A DNA stretch of 64,000 nt, from positions 75,756-139,755 of the forward strand of contig DATGLM010000071.1 in NCBI GenBank assembly GCA_035294125.1, given 5' to 3'. The first letter of the stretch is position 1, and each line of letters begins with the position of its first letter. The stretch is from CADDYT01 sp035294125. GTDB lineage: Bacteria; Chloroflexota; Ktedonobacteria; Ktedonobacterales; Ktedonobacteraceae. Positions 36,299 to 45,222 of this stretch are shown one piece after another. The notes beneath the pieces were generated by a model that saw nothing but the letters and a program-made list of their open reading frames with translations, was not told where the DNA came from and made no database searches. The position numbers were made by a program, and so were the translations under genes.

Positions 36299-36802
36299 TT
36301 ATTGTTCTTGCGGGGGCAGTTCCATCTCTGGATATGAGGCCATTGTTTGCTCGTATTCGGGTTCGGCTGATTGGGGTTCGTAGGGTTGGTATGCTGCGCT
36401 TTGTTCGGAAGGCATTGGGCGCGCCGGGTGTGCAGGGTTTTGCGCCTTGTAGCCTTGAGTGTAATCGGTGTAGGGAGAGTGAGGAGATGGCTGCGGTCGC
36501 CGTGGCTGCTGTGGTTGTGATCTGGAAGGCGGCGTATAGGAGGATGATGGCGTGAAGCCCCAGGATTGGAAGGTTGCTTTGATCCTGCTTAGATAATAAG
36601 GGAATGCTTCCAGAGGATTGCGCTTGTAGCAGTGTACGATGAAGTAGCAAATGGCACCGAAAGCCTGAGTGAAAAGGATAAAAAGTGACCAGCATAGTTT
36701 GCCGCCGCTGCGCACGCGTGGATTGAACAGACAATCGATAAGCATCCAGACCCAGAAAGCGGTGATGAGCAGGCTTACTGTATCTATACCAAAAAAAGGC
36801 AT
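36299..36802 (-). CDS. Small membrane protein with PLDc_N-like helices and Pro/Gln-rich tail
   Basis: A 167-residue protein. Two hydrophobic helices within the first 60 residues match the PLDc_N pattern (F-W-V-W-M-L-I-D-C, then L-C-W-S-L-F-I-L-F-T-Q-A-F-G-A-I-C-Y-F). That pattern occurs alone in small membrane proteins as well as in cardiolipin synthases. The remaining 100 residues are disordered, rich in Pro, Gln, Ser and Tyr. The ATG at 36802 stands 8 nt after GGAGAGGA. The in-frame ATG at 36850 lacks a ribosome site. The function is unknown. Confidence 0.72.
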   Translation of the reverse strand: MPFFGIDTVSLLITAFWVWMLIDCLFNPRVRSGGKLCWSLFILFTQAFGAICYFIVHCYKRNPLEAFPYYLSRIKATFQSWGFTPSSSYTPPSRSQPQQPRRPQPSPHSPYTDYTQGYKAQNPAHPARPMPSEQSAAYQPYEPQSAEPEYEQTMASYPEMELPPQEQ

Positions 36803-36943
36803 GGCAAAAATCCTCTCCGTGCCGTTAGCAACATTAGTAATGCCAGTCATGCAATAAAAGGCACTCGCCCGGTGTTTACTCTAATAGAGAGAACGAAAGT
36901 TGTATGTATACATCAAAGTATACCATCCAGGATGGCTATCCAC

Positions 36944-36972
36944 TTGTAGAAGTGTTGACCCTGTGGTACAAT
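36944..36972 (+). promoter_or_regulatory. Promoter of the metallo-hydrolase gene
   Basis: TTGTAG (36944-36949), 17 nt ending in TGG, then TACAAT (36967-36972). The predicted start near 36979 falls at the edge of a 32-nt palindrome. Confidence 0.6.
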
Positions 36973-36975
36973 AGG

Positions 36976-37007
36976 GTTCGGGCGAGGACTGCAGTCCCCG
37001 CCCGAAC
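36976..37007 (+). promoter_or_regulatory. 5' UTR palindrome
   Basis: A 32-nt near-perfect palindrome (one A-C mismatch pair) with PstI-like centre CTGCAG. It would form a stable hairpin at the very 5' end of the message, with no T-tract after it. Confidence 0.6.
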
Positions 37008-37036
37008 TTATTGTATAAGAGAAGCGAAACGTAATA

Positions 37037-37693
37037 ATGGAAATATTCTGGCTTGGCCACTCCTGTTTCCAGTTGCGTGGCAAGAATGTTACCCTGATTA
37101 CCGACCCGTTTACTCCTCAGCAAGGCTACTCGCTGGGCAAGGTTCATGCCCCCATCGTCACCATCAGTCATAATCATGCCGGGCATAACTATGCGCAGGG
37201 CGTGGGCGGCAATCCGCGTGTGGTGCGCGGGCCGGGCGAGTATGAGATCAGCGACGTGCTGATTACGGGCGTGGCCTCGTTTCATGATAACAAACGCGGT
37301 CAGGAGCAGGGTCGAAATACTATCTATGTCATCCATATGGATGATCTGGTGATTTGCCATCTGGGAGATTTAGGCCACACACTACAGGAAGCACAATTGG
37401 AAGAGGTTGCCGACGCGGATATCCTGTTGATCCCCATTGGCGGCCATCATACGATCAACGCGACGCAGGCCGCCGAGGTGATTAGCCAGGTAGAGCCGCG
37501 CATCGTTATCCCGATGCACTATCGCACCGAGGCCAGCGAGGTTAGCAAGGCTACACGGCCCGACCTTGAACCGCTCGACAAGTTCTTGCGCGAGATGGGT
37601 GTCGAGTCCGTCAGCCCGCAGCCAAAACTCGTGGTAACGCGCAACAGCTTGCCACAGGAAACGCAGGTAGTTGTGCTGGAGCAGCGCAGATAG
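37037..37693 (+). CDS. Metallo-beta-lactamase-fold hydrolase (UPF0173-like)
   Basis: A 218-residue protein. The opening I-F-W-L-G-H-S-C-F-Q-L and T-D-P-F strand are those of the UPF0173/Lactamase_B_3 group. Later sites are V-T-I-S-H-N-H-A-G-H, H-L-G-D-L-G-H and V-I-P-M-H-Y. The zinc motif reads H-N-H-A-G-H instead of H-x-H-x-D-H, so one usual Asp ligand is replaced by Gly and metal binding may be altered. The substrate is unknown. The ribosome site is weak. Confidence 0.85.
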   Translation: MEIFWLGHSCFQLRGKNVTLITDPFTPQQGYSLGKVHAPIVTISHNHAGHNYAQGVGGNPRVVRGPGEYEISDVLITGVASFHDNKRGQEQGRNTIYVIHMDDLVICHLGDLGHTLQEAQLEEVADADILLIPIGGHHTINATQAAEVISQVEPRIVIPMHYRTEASEVSKATRPDLEPLDKFLREMGVESVSPQPKLVVTRNSLPQETQVVVLEQRR

Positions 37694-37695
37694 AG

Positions 37696-37722
37696 ATGTC
37701 ATTCTGAGCGCAGCGAAGAATG
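37696..37722. repeat. Intergenic palindromic repeat, copy B
   Basis: The sequence ATGTCATTCTGAGCG and then CAGCGAAGAATGG shares its core with the copy at 4139. The stem is shorter (CATTCT with AGAATG). It begins 2 nt after the stop codon. Confidence 0.6.
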
Positions 37723-37867
37723 GTAGCCCTGGCAGGCAGGTGCTTGCTTGAAGCGAAGATCGCGCAATAATTATTCATCTGGTAAGCGTGTTTATGGCAA
37801 AGCCCTGGGTTAAGGAGGGACTTGCATGTCCGTACCTCGTGAGGAACGAGTGCGGTAGGAGGATTCT

Positions 37868-39589
37868 ATGTCAAAATTCATTTTTGTTACCGGAGGTGTA
37901 GCCTCATCCGTGGGCAAAGGCATTACCGTTGCCTCGCTTGGGCGTCTGCTCAGGAACCACGGTGTCTCTGTCTCGCTGATGAAGCTTGATCCGTATATCA
38001 ATGTAGACCCGGGCACCATGTCCCCCTACCAGCATGGTGAGGTCTTTGTCACGGATGACGGTGCGGAAACCGATCTCGACCTGGGCCACTATGAGCGTTT
38101 CACCGATGAACCCGCCTATCAGGCCAATAACGTTACGACCGGCCAGGTCTACGCCGCTGTGATTGGCAAGGAGCGGCGCGGTGAATATCTCGGCGGCACC
38201 ATCCAGGTTATTCCGCATATCACCAATGAGATCAAAGACCGTATAAACGCTGTGGCGCGTCGTTCCGATGCCGACGTGGTCATCGTCGAGGTCGGTGGAA
38301 CCGTTGGCGACATCGAGGGCGAGCCGTTCCTGGAGGCTATTCGCCAGATGCGCAAAGACGCGGGTCGTTCCAATGTCCTCTATCTCCACGTCACCCTCTT
38401 GCCCTACCTGGCCGCTACTAAAGAACTCAAGACCAAACCCACCCAGCACAGCGTCAAAGAACTGCTGCGTGTTGGTATTCAACCCGATGTCATTCTCTGC
38501 CGCTCGGATTATCCCGTCAGCGAGGAACTGCGCGAGAAAATCGCCCTCTTCTGCAATATCGAGCCGCGAGCCGTGGTGCCTCTGCTCACCGCCGACACCA
38601 TCTACGAGGTGCCACTGGTGCTGGAAGAGGCCGGGCTGGGCGAGTTCCTGATCCAGGAGCTTGGCCTGCATAGCACGGAATCGCATATGCAGGAGTGGCG
38701 CGAACTGGTGGAAACCATCAAGCGCCCGCGCCCGGAACTGACGATTGGTCTGGTCGGGAAGTACGTTGAACTACACGATGCCTACCTCTCGGTTTCGGAA
38801 GCTTTGCGTCATGCCGGCTGGTCCCATGACGTAGATGTCCGCATCAAGTGGATCAATTCCGAGGCGCTGGAGAGCATGGGCGAGGGCTATACCGAGGTGC
38901 TGGAGGATGTCGATGGCATCGTTGTTCCCGGCGGCTTCGGTCATCGCGGTATCGAGGGCAAGATCAAGGCTGCCAACTTTGCGCGCCGCAACGACATTCC
39001 CTATCTCGGCCTCTGCCTGGGCTTGCAGGTGGCGGTGATCGAGTTCGCACGCAATGTCCTGGGCCTCGCCGACGCCAATAGCACCGAGTTCGACCCGCAG
39101 ACACAGAACCCCGTCATCGATCTCATGCTCACGCAGCGCGGCGTTGCCGATAAGGGCGGCACCATGCGGCTGGGCAACTGGGTCTGCTGCCTCACGCCCG
39201 GCACGAAGGCCTATGCCGCCTATGGCGAGCCGATTGTCTTTGAGCGCCATCGCCATCGCTACGAGTTCAATAACGAATTCCGCAAGCGTATGGAGTCGCA
39301 TGGCATGGTTGTCAGCGGTCGCTCCGCTGACAATAGCCTGGTAGAGGTCATCGAACTGGCCGATCATCCCTGGTTCGTCGCTTCCCAGTTCCATCCCGAA
39401 TTTAAGAGCCGCCCCAATCGCCCGCACCCACTTTTCCGTGACTTCATCGGCGCTGCCGTGCGTTTGCGGAAAGAGCGCGAGGAACGCGCCGCGCATGAAG
39501 CGGACGAGGGCCTGGACGGCGATCTGAATATGCACCTGCTGGCGCGGCATCCCTATCAAACGCAGCAGGATTCGCTTGCTGAGAAGTAA
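37868..39589 (+). CDS. pyrG: CTP synthase
   Basis: A 573-residue enzyme that makes CTP from UTP, ATP and glutamine. The synthetase domain opens with F-I-F-V-T-G-G-V-A-S-S-V-G-K-G and has D-P-Y-I-N-V-D-P-G-T-M. The C-terminal glutaminase has G-G-F-G-H-R-G, the nucleophile in L-G-L-C-L-G-L-Q and the S-Q-F-H-P-E-F triad end. Length is slightly above the usual 535-550 owing to a tail. TAGGAGG precedes the ATG. A leader of about 170 nt has a small hairpin near 37830-37858 but no attenuator that I can establish. Only 2 nt separate it from the next gene. Confidence 0.98.
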   Translation: MSKFIFVTGGVASSVGKGITVASLGRLLRNHGVSVSLMKLDPYINVDPGTMSPYQHGEVFVTDDGAETDLDLGHYERFTDEPAYQANNVTTGQVYAAVIGKERRGEYLGGTIQVIPHITNEIKDRINAVARRSDADVVIVEVGGTVGDIEGEPFLEAIRQMRKDAGRSNVLYLHVTLLPYLAATKELKTKPTQHSVKELLRVGIQPDVILCRSDYPVSEELREKIALFCNIEPRAVVPLLTADTIYEVPLVLEEAGLGEFLIQELGLHSTESHMQEWRELVETIKRPRPELTIGLVGKYVELHDAYLSVSEALRHAGWSHDVDVRIKWINSEALESMGEGYTEVLEDVDGIVVPGGFGHRGIEGKIKAANFARRNDIPYLGLCLGLQVAVIEFARNVLGLADANSTEFDPQTQNPVIDLMLTQRGVADKGGTMRLGNWVCCLTPGTKAYAAYGEPIVFERHRHRYEFNNEFRKRMESHGMVVSGRSADNSLVEVIELADHPWFVASQFHPEFKSRPNRPHPLFRDFIGAAVRLRKEREERAAHEADEGLDGDLNMHLLARHPYQTQQDSLAEK

Positions 39590-39591
39590 TT

Positions 39592-40896
39592 ATGTTATAC
39601 GTGAGCCAGTTACTCGGCGCACCTGTAGAAGATATGCAGGGCGAGCGAGTTGGCAAAATCACTGATATTCTCGTACCGAACCCGGATGTTGCTGTATCCG
39701 GGCCGGTTTTCCCCTCTGCCCTCCTGGTTGAGGGCGAGGAAGAGGAACCCTGGCGCGTTCCCGTTGCCGACGTGGAATGGCACGATGGGGTAGTGCGCCT
39801 GCGCGTTCCTCTCGATCAACTCAAGCAGCAGCCGGATGTCCTCGGTCAGCGGGATGTGAGCCTTGCACATGAGGTGCTGGATAAACAGGTTATTGATATT
39901 GAGCGCAAGAAGGCCGTGCGTGTCAATGACGTTGTCCTTGGCAACAACTGGCAAATGCTGGGCCTCGATAGCAGCACCCTGGGACTTGTGCGCCGTCTTG
40001 CTCCGACCTGGATGCCTGGCGTGCGCAACAAGTCCCAGGCTATGCCTCCTGGCCTGATCCCCTGGGATCGCATCGAACTTATTGGTTCGCAAGCACCGGA
40101 GCAGGAACAAGAGGGGATAGAGCAACCGGCTCCCTCACCCGTGCCGCGCCCGCAGAGCGGCCACCTGGCTGAACTGCATCCCGCCGATATCGCTGCTATC
40201 GTCCATCAACTCACCCCCGGGCAGGGAACGCAGCTCATTGAGCGCCTGGACGATGAGACGGCTGCCGATGTGATGGAGGAGATCGATACTGACCGCCAGC
40301 GCCATATTCTCGAAAATATTCAGGCTGCTCGCGCCGCCGATATTCTGAATGCTATGGGGCCAGACGAGGCTGCTGATCTGATCTCCCAGCTCCCGGAGGA
40401 GCGCGCTCAGGAATTGCTGCGTCTCATGCAGCCCGAAGAGTCCGAGGAGGTACAGGAACTGCTCGAATATGAGGAGGACACCGCCGGTGGGCTTATGACA
40501 ACCGATTATCTCGCGCTCGACCGCTCAAAAAGCGTGGCGGAGGCCCTCGACGCGGTGCGGCAGCACGTGCAGGAGCAGGATATTCACCCCATCTACATCT
40601 ACTGTGTCCCCGATGAAAACGCTGACGAATGCCCGCTGCTTGGTGTTGTTTCGCTCTGGGACTTGCTGATCTCGGCAGCAACGCAGACGCTGGAAGAGTT
40701 GATGGAAACGGATTTTGTTTCTGTGCAGACAGACACTCCGGCCCGCGCCGTGGCCGAACTCATGGCGAAGTACAACCTGCTTTCCGTACCCGTCCTCAAC
40801 GAGCGCGGCATCCTGGAAGGTATCGTTACCGTCGATGATGCTCTTGATGTCCTCCTGCCACCCGAACGCCGCCGCAAACCACGCAGGATGTATTGA
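39592..40896 (+). CDS. MgtE-like regulatory protein without the membrane channel (PRC, MgtE-N and CBS domains)
   Basis: A 434-residue soluble protein. It begins with a PRC-barrel-like segment (L-L-G-A-P-V-E-D, G-E-R-V-G-K-I-T-D). Residues about 190-295 are an MgtE N-terminal domain with H-P-A-D-I-A-A-I, M-E-E-I-D, M-G-P-D-E-A-A-D-L and E-D-T-A-G-G-L-M-T. Residues about 300-425 are two CBS motifs, the second ending in G-I-V-T-V-D-D-A-L-D-V-L. The five-helix Mg2+ channel that normally follows is absent. It may sense Mg2+ or nucleotides. The tight coupling to pyrG is suggestive but not proof. Confidence 0.88.
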   Translation: MLYVSQLLGAPVEDMQGERVGKITDILVPNPDVAVSGPVFPSALLVEGEEEEPWRVPVADVEWHDGVVRLRVPLDQLKQQPDVLGQRDVSLAHEVLDKQVIDIERKKAVRVNDVVLGNNWQMLGLDSSTLGLVRRLAPTWMPGVRNKSQAMPPGLIPWDRIELIGSQAPEQEQEGIEQPAPSPVPRPQSGHLAELHPADIAAIVHQLTPGQGTQLIERLDDETAADVMEEIDTDRQRHILENIQAARAADILNAMGPDEAADLISQLPEERAQELLRLMQPEESEEVQELLEYEEDTAGGLMTTDYLALDRSKSVAEALDAVRQHVQEQDIHPIYIYCVPDENADECPLLGVVSLWDLLISAATQTLEELMETDFVSVQTDTPARAVAELMAKYNLLSVPVLNERGILEGIVTVDDALDVLLPPERRRKPRRMY

Positions 40897-40961
40897 GATC
40901 AGAAGAGGAGACAGGCCCTGCGCCTCGACACAGGGCCTGCCTTCTCTTCTGATCTCTTTTA
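40895..40961. terminator. Bidirectional terminator after the MgtE-like gene
   Basis: The outer stem GAGATCAGAAGAG pairs with CTTCTGATCTC and the inner stem CAGGCCCTG with CAGGGCCTG, followed by TTTT. The minus-strand gene ends inside it. Confidence 0.85.
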
Positions 40962-41726
40962 CGAAAACGAGCCATAGGAACGGGCTGCTTCCAGGGCTTG
41001 CAGCCCATGTACGATATCCTGGCAAACTTCGACCAGCACCTGCGGCACCCACTCCTCGGGCCGTGGGTTGTCCGCTATTACCTCGACCTGCTCTTCATCC
41101 TCATTCTCGTCCTCGTCTTCATCCTCGTCAATCTCGCGTTGGCGCAGGAGAAAGCGGGCCGAACGTCTGTGAACTTCCTCCGTTTCGTGCAGATCGTGCA
41201 GACCGCGCATTCCCTCAGGATGCCAGATCGGGATTTCCACGCGCTGTTGCAGTGTCAGCGCCTCCGGTTGCAGGCGGTTATCCTGTAAGGCCATGCTGAT
41301 GCCCGGTCGCGTCTCCGTGGCCCGCCTGCTCTGCTCGCTGGCGCGCAATCGAAGCGCCTGTATCAGCGAAAGCAGGCTGGTTTCTGAGATCATCGGACCG
41401 CTGAGCACCAGGTTGTAGGAGAGATCAAAAAGCAGGGGAGGGATATCGCGTGTGTGCAGGTGCGGGCAGGCTTCGCCCGGCTCGTGAAAGAATTCACAGA
41501 TGCCGGTGGGGCCTTCCAGCGAGAGAGCGGTATCTAGTGTGCTCCAGGTGAAGGAGACGGTGCAGGTGCTGCGATTGTCGGCCTCTTCACAGCTTCCAAT
41601 ATGACAGGTGCAGGCGAATTCTCGTTCCAGTGTGCGGGTGTTTGTCCAGTACTCGGGGTGTGTGGTCAAGCCAACGTTGGTTGCTGCCTTGAGAAAATAC
41701 TCCGTTATGTCTTCAAATGTAATCAT
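40959..41726 (-). CDS. Hypothetical cysteine- and acid-rich protein
   Basis: A 255-residue soluble protein that I do not recognise. The first 100 residues contain clustered Cys and His (C-T-C-H-I-G-S-C and a later C-P-H-L-H), which could hold a metal. The middle is helical, and residues about 200-220 are nearly all Asp and Glu. The ATG at 41726 is chosen because GAGGAG lies 9 nt upstream. An in-frame ATG at 41750 overlaps that site. It ends within the terminator shared with the MgtE-like gene. Confidence 0.7.
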   Translation of the reverse strand: MITFEDITEYFLKAATNVGLTTHPEYWTNTRTLEREFACTCHIGSCEEADNRSTCTVSFTWSTLDTALSLEGPTGICEFFHEPGEACPHLHTRDIPPLLFDLSYNLVLSGPMISETSLLSLIQALRLRASEQSRRATETRPGISMALQDNRLQPEALTLQQRVEIPIWHPEGMRGLHDLHETEEVHRRSARFLLRQREIDEDEDEDENEDEEQVEVIADNPRPEEWVPQVLVEVCQDIVHGLQALEAARSYGSFS

Positions 41727-41871
41727 TACAGTGTGCTCCTCGCCGCCCATCTTATCTCATCGCGTCAAATCCAGGTGTGCTGTTGATGTCGATGGCTTCT
41801 CTCTTCTCTCACGGCGTTGCCCATATCATATCACTATGTCAGGAAGTGTCAATACGAGGCTTCTTCCCTGT

Positions 41872-42888
41872 TCACACAGGATACGTTTCGTGTCCGTGCC
41901 GGAAGAGGGCACTGATGGATTGTCCCAGGTGCAGGCGTGAGATGGTTTCTGCCAGCAGGCCCGCGACGGAGATGACAGAGGTTTTATCGAGCAATCCGGC
42001 GCTGTGGAGTGGGATGGTATCGGTGGTGACGATACGCTTGATCTCCGGCCTTGCCAGCTTTTCTTCCGCCACCGGGGCCAGGACTCCGTGTGTCGCTACC
42101 GCCGTCATATCTGGCTGTGCTCCAGCTTCAAGGAGCGCTTCTGCGCTGGCGACGATAGTACCTCCTGTAGAGATGATATCGTCGACAATAATGGGGTGCT
42201 TTCCCTTGACATCGCCGATAATAGCGCGTGCCTCGACCTCTTCCCCGTGCTCGCCGCTGCGCCGTTTATAAACCACTACCAGAGGGAGGTTGAGCAGGTT
42301 CGCGTACATATCCGCCACTTTGAGACGGCCTGTATCGGGGGTGACAATCACCGCGTCTTGCAAGGGAATATTCTTGCGCACGTAATCGGCCAGCAGGGGA
42401 ATGGCCGTCAGAGAAATCATGCCGATGTCGAAAAAGCCCTGAATCGCCGGTGAGTGCAGATCGATGGCGACCACGCGGTCTGCTCCGGCAACGGTGAGCA
42501 GGTTAGCCACCAGTTTGGCGGTGATCGGCTCGCGCCCGGTCGATTTTTTCTCCTGGCGGGCGTAACCGTAGTAGGGAATGATGGCGGTAATGCGGTCGGC
42601 GGAGGCACGGCGAAATGCATCGATCATAATCAACAATTCCATCAGGTTCTCATTCACAGGCCAGCAGGTAGATTGAATGATATAGATATCGCGCCCGCGT
42701 GCGTTGTCCAGTATCTGCACGTGCGTCTCGCCATCCTCGAAGTGATGGATGTCGCGGTGGCCTAGTGAAAGTCCAAGCAACTCGACCACCGATTGCGCCA
42801 GTAGGGGGGTTGCTGACCCGGCATAGATATCGACGTTGAGGTCCGGTTTTTGCTTCTGTGCCTGTTTTGTTGTCGCTACTTCTGTCAT
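41872..42888 (-). CDS. prs: Ribose-phosphate pyrophosphokinase
   Basis: A 338-residue enzyme that makes PRPP from ribose 5-phosphate and ATP. Visible motifs are F-x-D-G-E-T-H-V, the catalytic flexible loop Y-Y-G-Y-A-R-Q-E-K-K-S-T-G-R-E-P-I, V-A-I-D-L-H-S-P, and the PRPP loop V-D-D-I-I-S-T-G-G-T-I. The loop has K-S-T-G where many bacterial enzymes have R-K-A-R/S-P. A 15-residue N-terminal tail makes it slightly long. It supplies PRPP for nucleotides and NAD and is divergent from the ArsR-like gene. Confidence 0.97.
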   Translation of the reverse strand: MTEVATTKQAQKQKPDLNVDIYAGSATPLLAQSVVELLGLSLGHRDIHHFEDGETHVQILDNARGRDIYIIQSTCWPVNENLMELLIMIDAFRRASADRITAIIPYYGYARQEKKSTGREPITAKLVANLLTVAGADRVVAIDLHSPAIQGFFDIGMISLTAIPLLADYVRKNIPLQDAVIVTPDTGRLKVADMYANLLNLPLVVVYKRRSGEHGEEVEARAIIGDVKGKHPIIVDDIISTGGTIVASAEALLEAGAQPDMTAVATHGVLAPVAEEKLARPEIKRIVTTDTIPLHSAGLLDKTSVISVAGLLAETISRLHLGQSISALFRHGHETYPV

Positions 42889-42946
42889 AAGAGAGATAAC
42901 CCGCCTTCATTCACAATGGTATATTCGTTACTCATATTTTACCATC

Positions 42947-42976
42947 TTGACAGATGGATGCCCAATAGTTTATATT
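42947..42976 (+). promoter_or_regulatory. Promoter of the ArsR-like/MFS operon
   Basis: TTGACA (42947-42952), 18 nt, then TATATT (42971-42976). The start would fall about 38 nt before the ATG. Confidence 0.7.
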
Positions 42977-43020
42977 TTTTACACGATCAAATCTTTTTTA
43001 TCGATCAGGATTTATTACAT

Positions 43021-43839
43021 ATGTTAGAGCATTACGAAATTGAGAACATTGAGCAACTGCGGGCCATTGCTGATCTGCTGCGCCTGCGCATCATCGACTT
43101 GCTGAAGACGCAGCCGATGACGGTGACGCAGCTAGGTGAGGCGCTGGGCGAAGCTCCGGCCAGAGTGCATTACCATGTGCGCGAACTGGAGAAGGTGGGT
43201 CTGCTGCGCCTGGTAGAAACTCGCGAGAAGGGTGGTATTCTTGAAAAGTATTACCAGCCTGTGGCGCGAGATATCGCCGTAGAGAAGCAACTGCTCTCCG
43301 CGCCGCCTGCAGACGCGGTAACAGTGATGAGCACCGTGCTCAGCCAGATGAAAGAGGGCTTTCTGCGCGCCTTTCGCCATATGCTCGAACAAAAAGTGAA
43401 TGATCCCTACCTCGGTCTCGGCCTGACGCATCTCTATATGACGGCTGAAGAGATGAAGCAACTTGAGGATCAGATGATTGACCTGTTCAAGCCCTATGAG
43501 CAGCGCCGGGGCATAGAAGGCGAACAGGAGATGGTCGGTTTCTTTACTGTCTATCCCTCTATCGCTTCGCCTGTCTCCGCATTTCAAAAAGTACCGGAGG
43601 CGGTAACGTCCTCCTCTCCCCGCACCTGGGCGGTAGGGTTTGTGGAATTGCGCCGCTCCGATCTGGAAAAGGCGCTGGCAGAGGGCAGGCGTTTGCAGAT
43701 AGAGGTCATTGGCGTCTGCCGTTTTGCCGACGACATCCCTGCCGACCTTGTGGAGCGGGCTGTGGAGCATTTCCACCTGACCGGCAAACTCTACGCTTCC
43801 CCTGCTGTGCGTGAGGTCTTGCTGAAAAAAGCCGCGTAG
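43021..43839 (+). CDS. ArsR-like winged-helix transcriptional regulator
   Basis: A 272-residue protein. Residues 8-80 are a winged helix of the ArsR/HTH_20 kind: A-I-A-D-L-L-R-L-R-I-I-D-L-L, T-V-T-Q-L-G-E-A-L-G, then A-R-V-H-Y-H-V-R-E-L-E-K-V-G-L-L. The remaining 190 residues form an unrecognised effector-like domain. The ATG at 43021 follows TCAGGA by 9 nt. Codons further upstream lie within the promoter. It lies 55 nt before an MFS exporter gene on the same transcript, so it is probably that gene's regulator. Confidence 0.85.
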   Translation: MLEHYEIENIEQLRAIADLLRLRIIDLLKTQPMTVTQLGEALGEAPARVHYHVRELEKVGLLRLVETREKGGILEKYYQPVARDIAVEKQLLSAPPADAVTVMSTVLSQMKEGFLRAFRHMLEQKVNDPYLGLGLTHLYMTAEEMKQLEDQMIDLFKPYEQRRGIEGEQEMVGFFTVYPSIASPVSAFQKVPEAVTSSSPRTWAVGFVELRRSDLEKALAEGRRLQIEVIGVCRFADDIPADLVERAVEHFHLTGKLYASPAVREVLLKKAA

Positions 43840-43894
43840 GATATCCGAAACGGCTTGTTTGTAGAAGCACTGAAGAAACGAGAGGAGCATTTGT

Positions 43895-45220
43895 ATGCCG
43901 ACTGGTTCCCTGACGCCATCAACCGGACCATCGGAGGGGATGGTTCCTGAACAGCCACAAAGTCCAGGACCTGTTCCAGGGCGGGGCTTGTTGATCAATC
44001 GCAACTTTGCGTTGCTTGCCAGTGGGCAGGCTATTTCCAATAGCGGTGATTTCGTCTACAGTACCACACTGCTGGTCTGGGTCTTCGCGCTGACGCACTC
44101 TGCCGCCGCGATTAGCGGCGTGCTCATTGCTCAGTATGCGCCCATCTTCCTGCTTGGTCCGGTAGCCGGGGTCTTTGTGGATCGCTGGAATCGCCGTACT
44201 ACGATGATCGTGGCCGACGTGACACGGGCGGTGGTGACGCTGCTGCCTCTGGTGGTTCCCGCCTTCCTGCGTCTCCCGGCCATCTACGCCAGTGTTTTCC
44301 TGCTCGCCACCTTCGCGCGTTTCTTCATGCCTGCGAAATCGGGCGTGCTGCAGGTCATCGTGGCGGAAAAGCAGCAGCCACAGGCTGCCTCGATCAGTCA
44401 GGCAACTTTTGCGCTGGCCTTCATTATCGGCCCGGCTATTGCCTCTCCGCTTTACTTCGCGCTAGGGCCGTTTATCGCTGTTTCCATCAATGCCTTCTCG
44501 TTCCTGGTCTCCGCGCTCTGTATCGTGCTGCTGCGCGTCTCTCGGCAAGAGATGCGCCCCGCGCTGGCGGCTGGAGCCCCGCAGCAGGGCGGTGTTGGCG
44601 CGATTGTGCGCGAACTGCTGGCTGGCTTTCGCTTCGTTGCCAGGACGCGAGTGCTGCTGATGGTGGTTGTGCTGGCGCTGATTGCCATGCTGGGCGCGGG
44701 CGCGTTAAACGCCCTTGATATCGTCTTTGTCAGCCTGCGCCTGCATGTAAGCACGGCGCTCTATGGCCCTCTGACAGCCTCGGCGGGCATGGGCACGCTG
44801 CTGGGCGCTATTGTGGCCGGGTTGATTGCCAGCAAGGTCAGTTCGCGGCATATGCTGGCGGGCAGTGTCTTCCTGCTCGGCGTGGGACTGACCATCTACG
44901 CCTTCCAGACCAACTTTCTGCTCGCCCTCGCTGTCATTTTTATCGCGTCTTCCCCCCAGGGAGCTATCGATGTTGGCTTTATGCCGTTGATGCTGAGCGT
45001 CACGCCGAAAACACTGATGGGCCGTGTGCAATCGGTCATTGAGACGAGCATGTATGGTATGAGTCTCATCTCGCTTGGCCTGGCTGGCTTCGTGGCGCAG
45101 TTCGTCCCCGTCTATATCATCTTTGCCTGCTGCGGTCTGCTCTTCGTCGTCTCCGGCCTCTTCGGCTGGTTCGCCATTCCTGAGCCGCCAAAGGAGCAAA
45201 AGTTTGCCGCCGAAGGCTAA
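43895..45220 (+). CDS. Major facilitator superfamily exporter
   Basis: A 441-residue membrane protein with about twelve hydrophobic segments after a Pro-rich cytoplasmic start. The family loop motif reads G-V-F-V-D-R-W-N-R-R-T-T-M near residue 88. The sequence style (N-F-A-L-L-A-S-G-Q-A-I-S-N-S-G-D) is that of MFS_3/DHA-type multidrug or macrolide exporters. GAGGAG precedes the ATG. The substrate is unknown, and control by the upstream ArsR-like regulator is likely. Confidence 0.92.
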   Translation: MPTGSLTPSTGPSEGMVPEQPQSPGPVPGRGLLINRNFALLASGQAISNSGDFVYSTTLLVWVFALTHSAAAISGVLIAQYAPIFLLGPVAGVFVDRWNRRTTMIVADVTRAVVTLLPLVVPAFLRLPAIYASVFLLATFARFFMPAKSGVLQVIVAEKQQPQAASISQATFALAFIIGPAIASPLYFALGPFIAVSINAFSFLVSALCIVLLRVSRQEMRPALAAGAPQQGGVGAIVRELLAGFRFVARTRVLLMVVVLALIAMLGAGALNALDIVFVSLRLHVSTALYGPLTASAGMGTLLGAIVAGLIASKVSSRHMLAGSVFLLGVGLTIYAFQTNFLLALAVIFIASSPQGAIDVGFMPLMLSVTPKTLMGRVQSVIETSMYGMSLISLGLAGFVAQFVPVYIIFACCGLLFVVSGLFGWFAIPEPPKEQKFAAEG

Positions 45221-45222
45221 AA

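Noticed and set aside
37694..37867. Possible pyrG attenuator or riboswitch leader
   Set aside because: A small hairpin is present but no C-tract start or terminator of the known pyrG attenuation type could be shown.
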